DNA of 37,751 nt from Actinomycetes bacterium (GTDB lineage: Bacteria; Actinomycetota; Acidimicrobiia; Acidimicrobiales; Acidimicrobiaceae). The notes beneath the pieces were generated by a model. It saw only the letters and a program-made list of their open reading frames with translations, made no database searches and was not told where the DNA came from. The translations under genes were made by a program, and so were the position numbers. Positions 33,779 to 37,751 of the stretch are shown in pieces. The first letter of the stretch is position 1; each line of letters starts with the position of its first letter. The stretch is taken from positions 1-37,751 of the forward strand of contig JAJYZP010000015.1 of assembly GCA_021799875.1 (NCBI GenBank), read 5' to 3'.

Positions 33779-33820
33779 TACAGTACTCTATGCGGACATC
33801 TGTCCGGATAGAGTACTGTA
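33779..33820. promoter_or_regulatory. 42-bp near-perfect palindrome, candidate IclR operator
   Basis: Outer arms TACAGTACTCTAT (33779-33791) and ATAGAGTACTGTA (33808-33820) are exact complements. The inner arms CGGACA (33793-33798) and TGTCCG (33801-33806) are too, with one mismatch between (G/G) and a TC centre. It lies between the iclR stop and the CoA-transferase start. The inner 14 bp have the size of an IclR-family half-site pair. It could be the operator of the operon, two overlapping operators, or an RNA hairpin ending iclR transcription. There is no T-run for an intrinsic terminator. Confidence 0.7.
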
Positions 33821-33846
33821 GCGAAGGATCGGCACGCGTACCAATC

Positions 33847-34653
33847 TCAGAGATCGACGATGTCGATAACTGGGATGGTATTGAGCCTGAGGAGATCCGC
33901 TTCGATGAGGCGCTGCGCCTCAAGGAGGGGCGGAAGATAGCGTAGGATCATTGTCTCTGGCTCGATCTCAGATGCGGCTGCGTTGACATTGATCGAGGCG
34001 ATTGCCCTCCCGTTGCTCGAGCGAAGCGGCAGGGCAATTGATCGGATCCCGAGGGCGAGTTGCTGGTCGGTCAATGCCCATCCTTGGTGACGCACCGCTT
34101 CGAGTTCTGTCTCAAGCTCTATGTAGTTGAGATGCCAGAGCGCGGTGACGTGTGATCTCGATGGGGTCTGGAGCACAGATCGGAGAACGTTCGATGGTAG
34201 ATCTGCAAGCAGTACTTTTCCGAGTGAAGTGGCGTATGCGGGGAAGCGCGTACCGATGTGAACCGAGAGGCTAACGAGTTTTTGTACAGCTGCTCGTGCG
34301 ACGTAAATTATGTCGGAACCGTCAAGCTTGGCTATTGAGCAAGACTGATGTGTGGTGGCGGCGAGGCTTTCTAGGTGGGGACGAACCATCTCCCAGGAGC
34401 CCTTGGAGTGCACGTAGGCATATCCGAGATCCAAGACGCGAGCAGTTAGCGCAAATCGTCCTTCTTGAATCGACAGGTATCCGAGCTCCTCGAGCGTGAG
34501 GAGTATTCGACGCACCGTTGGTCGAGCGAGTCCGGTTCGCTGAGCAATCTGCGAGAGCGTCAGCGGTGGGTCATAGGGGGTGAACGAGCACAAGACATCG
34601 ATACCTCGAGCGATCGCCTCGATAAACTCCGGGTCGTCGCTTCGCTTGGTCAT
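33847..34653 (-). CDS. IclR family transcriptional regulator (PcaR/PobR-like)
   Basis: A 268-residue IclR-family regulator. The N-terminal winged helix (about 8-70) contains FIEAIARGIDVLCSF, LTLSQIAQRTGLARPTVRRI and LLTLEELGYL, the pattern of the PcaR/PobR/PcaU branch that controls aromatic-acid catabolism. The C-terminal effector-binding domain (about 85-255) has the typical RFPAYATSLGKVLLA and WALTDQQLALGIRSIALP, with INVNAAAS near the end. It lies upstream of, and on the same strand as, the CoA-transferase/lyase/dioxygenase operon, with a 177-nt gap carrying a long palindrome. Control of that operon by an aromatic or ring-cleavage effector is the natural inference. Confidence 0.92.
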   Translation of the reverse strand: MTKRSDDPEFIEAIARGIDVLCSFTPYDPPLTLSQIAQRTGLARPTVRRILLTLEELGYLSIQEGRFALTARVLDLGYAYVHSKGSWEMVRPHLESLAATTHQSCSIAKLDGSDIIYVARAAVQKLVSLSVHIGTRFPAYATSLGKVLLADLPSNVLRSVLQTPSRSHVTALWHLNYIELETELEAVRHQGWALTDQQLALGIRSIALPLRSSNGRAIASINVNAAASEIEPETMILRYLPPLLEAQRLIEADLLRLNTIPVIDIVDL

Positions 34654-35452
34654 TTCAACGCTCCATGATGGTTGGGGGTGGACGGGCGTGGGTTAGGGTT
34701 CTCTTTCGGAACCTGCGCGTGAGAGCAGTGTACCGCACGATGAGGTCTCTGCTTGGTCTTGCTGATTGTGACCGAGGAAGTCCGGGTCGATGCCATGGTA
34801 TCGCTGTCTGTGCACAGCACCGGGAAGGGTGGCATCTGGTTCTGGTCTTGTAAACTCCCCGCACGTGAGCTCAGGGGCTCCATGACTCCTCGGGAGCGAC
34901 GTAGGGTGTTCATCGGCCTGCTCGGAAGTGGTTGCTCTTCGTAGATGCGAGAGATTCGCGCCCCCCCTATAGGGTGTTGAATCAGTAGCGTTCGGTAGTT
35001 CGCATTGCGTGGTCTCGGTCAACGTGGCGGGATCGTTCTACGAGGTGAGAACCTTGTCGAGGGCGTACCAGCGTGATGCCTGCGTGCTTAGAAGATCTTT
35101 GCCGCTGAAGGACATAGTGGCTTCGGTGGGTGATGCTGGTGCCATCGGAGATTCACCTTTCTATTTATCGCTACGCAGGTCTCTTGGTTGGACAGCCCAT
35201 GAAGCTCTCAAGCTCGAGCGTAGCTCGAGAGGCTGAAGAGGTATCGGCGGGGCGTGCTGAGATCTGGCGTAGACGGCATCCTTCTTCGGGCAAGGCGGTA
35301 TGTGACTGTGCTTGCGTCGATAAGCGCTACGAGGAAGAGAACTCTCATGCACAGCGGAGGAGAAAGCCTCCGTAGTGGAGAGGTTAGTTAAGCAGATGTT
35401 GTGTGGAAACTTCAGGGAGGATGGCAGCTCTACGTTGCTGCGGTCGGAGTGG
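34654..35452. other. Gene-free region upstream of iclR
   Basis: About 800 nt with no gene I can support. Short plus-strand frames (for example 35009-35236 and 35130-35375) have no recognised family. Small structures are a palindrome CCCTATAGGG at 34965-34974 and a hairpin CGGAGG-AGAAAG-CCTCCG at 35355-35372. Part of it must hold the iclR promoter. Confidence 0.4.
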
Positions 35453-36429
35453 TCAGCGTAGGAGATCGATGACCGCAAAAGTCAGGTAAGAGTCGAGCTG
35501 TTCTCGGAGACGGAGAGCGCGAAGTGTCGTTCTCGAGCTGCCGGTTTTTCCGTTTTGAGCAACCATGGAGGTGTGCAAGCGCATAGGGCGGTCGTATTGG
35601 TCTCGCTCCAATGAGGCGTGGATGGTCCCTTGCGAAGTCTCGATCACGGCGTTCCCTGAGTCGAGAAGGTGGTCGATGGCGGTCTCGAAGACTCCGGGGA
35701 GCCAATCGGTGGTTGTTCCGAAAAATGTTGCGTCTTTGGAGGTGAGCTGAGCCTCAACGCGTTGGTCAGCTTCGATATCGCTCACAAGGGTAGTGCTGCC
35801 ACCGACGTAGGTCCAGGGTAGGTCGATCTCACTTGCGATACACCATGAATGGTCCTCGGGCCACCAAAGGTTTGGAGTCTGACCTTTGGAGTCGACGAAG
35901 TTCAACGCTGCGCTGATTGGTCCTTCGTAGAGAAAATAGTTGCGAGAAGGAAGAGCGACGCGCTCTCCTGAAAGGACGGTCGGAGGGATTGGGTCAGGAA
36001 CTCGTTGGAGCAAACGGGGTGCACTACTGTCTGAGCTCAGGGCGGTAGTCCCCTCCCATCCGTACCCGTCCCACAGGCAGAACCAGCAACGGTCCGTTGC
36101 CGAGGTGTGGCGCGCAAGAATCTCTACGAGTGCCTGAGCATGACTGGCGTGAAGCGTTCCCTCTAGGGGAGCGTTGAGAGGTAGCGGTGGCGTACCCTCA
36201 GAAGATCGCTCAGGGATAGCGATCTCATGAAATTGCGTAGTTGCCTCAAGTCTGATGCCGCTCCATGCGGCCACTGCCCGCCAGGTAAGTGGATCGGTGT
36301 CGGCATTGACCTTACTAGCAGGATGGAGAAGACGCACGTAGGACTCGAATCCCGACGGTATGACTGACGTAAGGAGCCCGGAGCCGAAAGGAGCTAGGCG
36401 GCCTTTGATCCAGTCCGCCTGTTTGACAT
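35453..36429 (-). CDS. Conserved hypothetical protein; start codon out of frame
   Basis: A protein of about 325 residues that resembles an actinobacterial hypothetical family I know only by pattern: RCWFCLWDGYGWEG, NYFLYEGPISAAL and WWPEDHSWCIASEIDLPWTY. The in-frame GTG at 36337 would cut off a clearly coding N-terminus (ADWIKGRLAPFG, then SVIPSGFESYVRLLHPA). No canonical start exists in that frame before the stop at 36473-36475. The natural start, ATG 36429 with GGAG 5 nt upstream, is in another frame; one extra A in the AAA run (TTT at 36422-36424 on plus) would join them as MSKQADWIKG. So the gene is broken at codon 3 or the sequence has an error. Function unknown. Confidence 0.72.
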
Positions 36430-36475
36430 CTGAACTCCACTTGATCTCAGTGTTGTTAGCTATGGTCCAAGACTA

Positions 36476-37290
36476 TCAACGGAGGACTGCGAGACGGCTG
36501 CCGTCAGGTGTATGGCATGTGAGTCGAGATCCATCTCGAAGTTTGAAGTTGGGCCTGGTGAATGAGCGAACCTCGCGCCGCAGAAGTCGCGCTTGTGCGG
36601 CTTGGAAATCCGAGGTGACTCGTTCGGAGGAACCGATACTTGCGTCGTACTCTGAGACGATAGTGGTATCCACCACTATCGGGGAAGCACGGAGGTCTTT
36701 ACCATCCCGCTTGTACTTCTGGAGGTGGCAGGTCTACATCATTGAAGTTGTGACGAGCGACCTGTGAACTCACGGCGGTGACTAAGTCCTTGAGATTGAG
36801 GGCGGGGGCCGCCGTCCTTCGTACCCAGACCTACGTTGCCGGAGTTTTCGACTTCATTTGGTTCTAGGTCGGAGCGAACCCAGATCTCGCGATGAGTTCC
36901 GCCTGAAGGTTCACGGTCTATCAGACCTCTGCCTGAGTCGGTCGTTGCTACGTCTGGAGCAGCGAGAGTCCAAACGTCGGCTGTGGCTGTGCTGACCTAT
37001 TGCCCTGGTCCGGCGAAAGGAATTGTTGTTCCTCAGAGTAGTGCCCGCTGACATTGGCATTCACTTCGGCAACAAACAGGTGATCGCTGTCCTCTCATCG
37101 GCATCGAAGTCTGCATGGAGGTCACACCTAGGCTGAGCGGACTCCTCGGCATAGTCATTGGAGGTCGACGCTGGGGCGCCCTCTACTCTTCGGCTTCTCC
37201 TCTACCTGACTCACTTCGTCACGCTCAGCAGCAGGTGAGAATGTCGGTCGATCGAGCGTACAGGGCCGATCCGGTTGTTCGCTCCTGCGG
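36476..37290 (-). pseudogene. Possible decayed gene, frames shifting several times
   Basis: On the minus strand, coding-like runs follow one another in different frames. Reading 5' to 3' they include FSPAAERDEVSQVEEKP, NDYAEESAQPRCDLHADFD, DHLFVAEVNANVSGHYSEE, ADVWTLAAPDVATTDSGRG, REIWVRSDLEPNEVENSG, NVGLGTKDGGPRPQSQGL, VTAVSSQVARHNFNDVDL and VVDTTIVSEYDASIGSSERV. The last run ends KLRDGSRLTCHTPDGSRL at the stop 36476. Two single-frame runs exceed 80 codons. The pieces could be one protein of about 260 residues with five or so frameshifts. I recognise no family. Picking frames by eye can create such patterns from random DNA, so confidence is low. Confidence 0.28.
36658..36681. repeat. Perfect 10-bp inverted repeat with 4-nt spacer
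   Basis: CGATAGTGGT (36658-36667), ATCC, then ACCACTATCG (36672-36681) are exact complements. It sits inside the possible decayed gene. No T-run follows. It may be a binding site or hairpin. Confidence 0.55.
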
Positions 37291-37295
37291 AGAGA

Positions 37296-37751
37296 TCACC
37301 CGACGGCGTCGGAGAGGGAGTCGAGCAAGGCGCGCACCGTGCAGTGGTGTGCCGACCACGCCGACCACGACACCATCGCCAACCGGCCAACCACCGACGG
37401 GCGCTCTGTCACCGGCGCAGCCGCGACCTCGGAGATCGTGACCCCGAAGGCATCTGGGGCCGGGCCGAGCATCGGGTAGGCACGTCCCACCCACCGTCCG
37501 ATCAGCCGGCGGCGCTCACGCCCCGTGACGCTGCGCTCCAGCCCGGCACAGAGGCTCATCAGGTGCACCGCCACCGACTGGGGGTTGCGACGGTCGCTAC
37601 TCGTGGCGTGCTGGACCGCGAAGCTGTCCACGAGGTCTTGGACGATCCCGATCGACGCTTCACCCGCAAGACCGCACTTCCACTCCTCGAGCGAGCAATA
37701 CCGCTCCCAGCAGCTCGGCGCAGACAGCATGTACGCGTGGACCGGGCCGTC
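37296..37751 (-). CDS. DUF5946 family protein, partial at window edge
   Basis: The C-terminal 151 residues of a protein whose 5' end lies beyond the window; the frame is open to the last base (DGPVHAYMLSAPSCWERY). Family-like pieces are VQDLVDSFAVQHATS, NPQSVAVHLMSLCAGLERS and VVGRLAMVSWSAWSAHH. This resembles DUF5946, usually a protein of about 170-190 residues with an N-terminal zinc-finger-like CxxC, which would be outside the window. The function is unknown. Its base composition is visibly GC-richer than the rest of the window, with many GCC, GAC and CGC codons, which suggests a different origin or a recent insertion. Confidence 0.7.
   Translation of the reverse strand, partial: DGPVHAYMLSAPSCWERYCSLEEWKCGLAGEASIGIVQDLVDSFAVQHATSSDRRNPQSVAVHLMSLCAGLERSVTGRERRRLIGRWVGRAYPMLGPAPDAFGVTISEVAAAPVTERPSVVGRLAMVSWSAWSAHHCTVRALLDSLSDAVG

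Noticed and set aside
33666-33945. Two opposite-strand open frames across the palindrome with similar peptides
   Set aside because: The similar peptides arise because the 42-bp palindrome reads the same on both strands. Neither is a gene.
36338-36360. tRNA-like TTCGAGTCC on the minus strand
   Set aside because: It resembles a T-arm but no acceptor, D or anticodon arms fit around it, and the bases code for GFES in the hypothetical protein.

Overview
The window looks like chromosomal DNA of a moderately GC-rich actinobacterium. Several families in it are essentially actinobacterial: DUF3107, a tandem pair of Get3/ArsA-like ATPases, a PdtaS-type kinase, the histidine phosphatase/DUF3090/SCO1664-family trio, and a roughly 1600-residue NAD-glutamate dehydrogenase. 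The base composition and this mix would fit the class Acidimicrobiia (relatives of Ferrimicrobium or Acidithrix). That placement is an inference from families and composition, not a sequence match. I see no rRNA, tRNA, CRISPR array or intact insertion sequence.

Layout. 1-833 holds no gene I can support. 834-2856: a cysteine-bearing ArsR-like regulator, divergent from an Mrp/ApbC Fe-S carrier ATPase. 3059-8524: a compact forward block with DUF3107, two ArsA/Get3-like ATPases, a PHP-domain phosphoesterase, a PdtaS-like histidine kinase and a glycerophosphodiester phosphodiesterase. 8578-10363: etfB and etfA. 10439-14342 (minus): SCO1664-family protein, DUF3090 protein, histidine phosphatase, thiolase and Bcp peroxiredoxin. 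14689-18038: PIG-L deacetylase, convergent with a frameshifted ABC exporter, then divergent bluB. 18578-23362: NAD-glutamate dehydrogenase. 24089-29262: an EAL protein with a degenerate GGDEF, an amidohydrolase, a DUF4383 membrane protein and a membrane-bound PAS-GGDEF-EAL protein. 29531-30219: a doubtful small ORF and a DoxX protein. 30403-34653 (minus): an IclR regulator followed by a tightly coupled operon of CoA-transferase, citryl-CoA-lyase-like enzyme and LigB/LigA-type dioxygenase subunits. 35453-37751 (minus): a conserved hypothetical whose start is out of frame, a region that may be a decayed gene, and a partial GC-rich DUF5946 gene at the edge.

How the genes work together. The most interesting unit is the IclR-controlled operon at 30403-33669. 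Its four genes overlap or nearly abut. It pairs an extradiol-type dioxygenase with a CoA-activating enzyme and a citrate-synthase-fold lyase, which is not the textbook hydratase/aldolase lower pathway for 4,5-ring cleavage. The dioxygenase catalytic subunit also departs from LigB at its third metal ligand and its catalytic base. A 42-bp near-perfect palindrome lies just upstream of the operon. Elsewhere, EtfAB and the thiolase suggest acyl-CoA oxidation, glutamate dehydrogenase suggests amino-acid catabolism, and two EAL proteins point to c-di-GMP control.

The exporter (near 16397) and the hypothetical gene (near 36423) each look broken by a single base. Two further regions (18322-18559 and 36476-37290) read as possible frame-split ORFs. 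This could be real decay or sequence error, and raw reads would decide.
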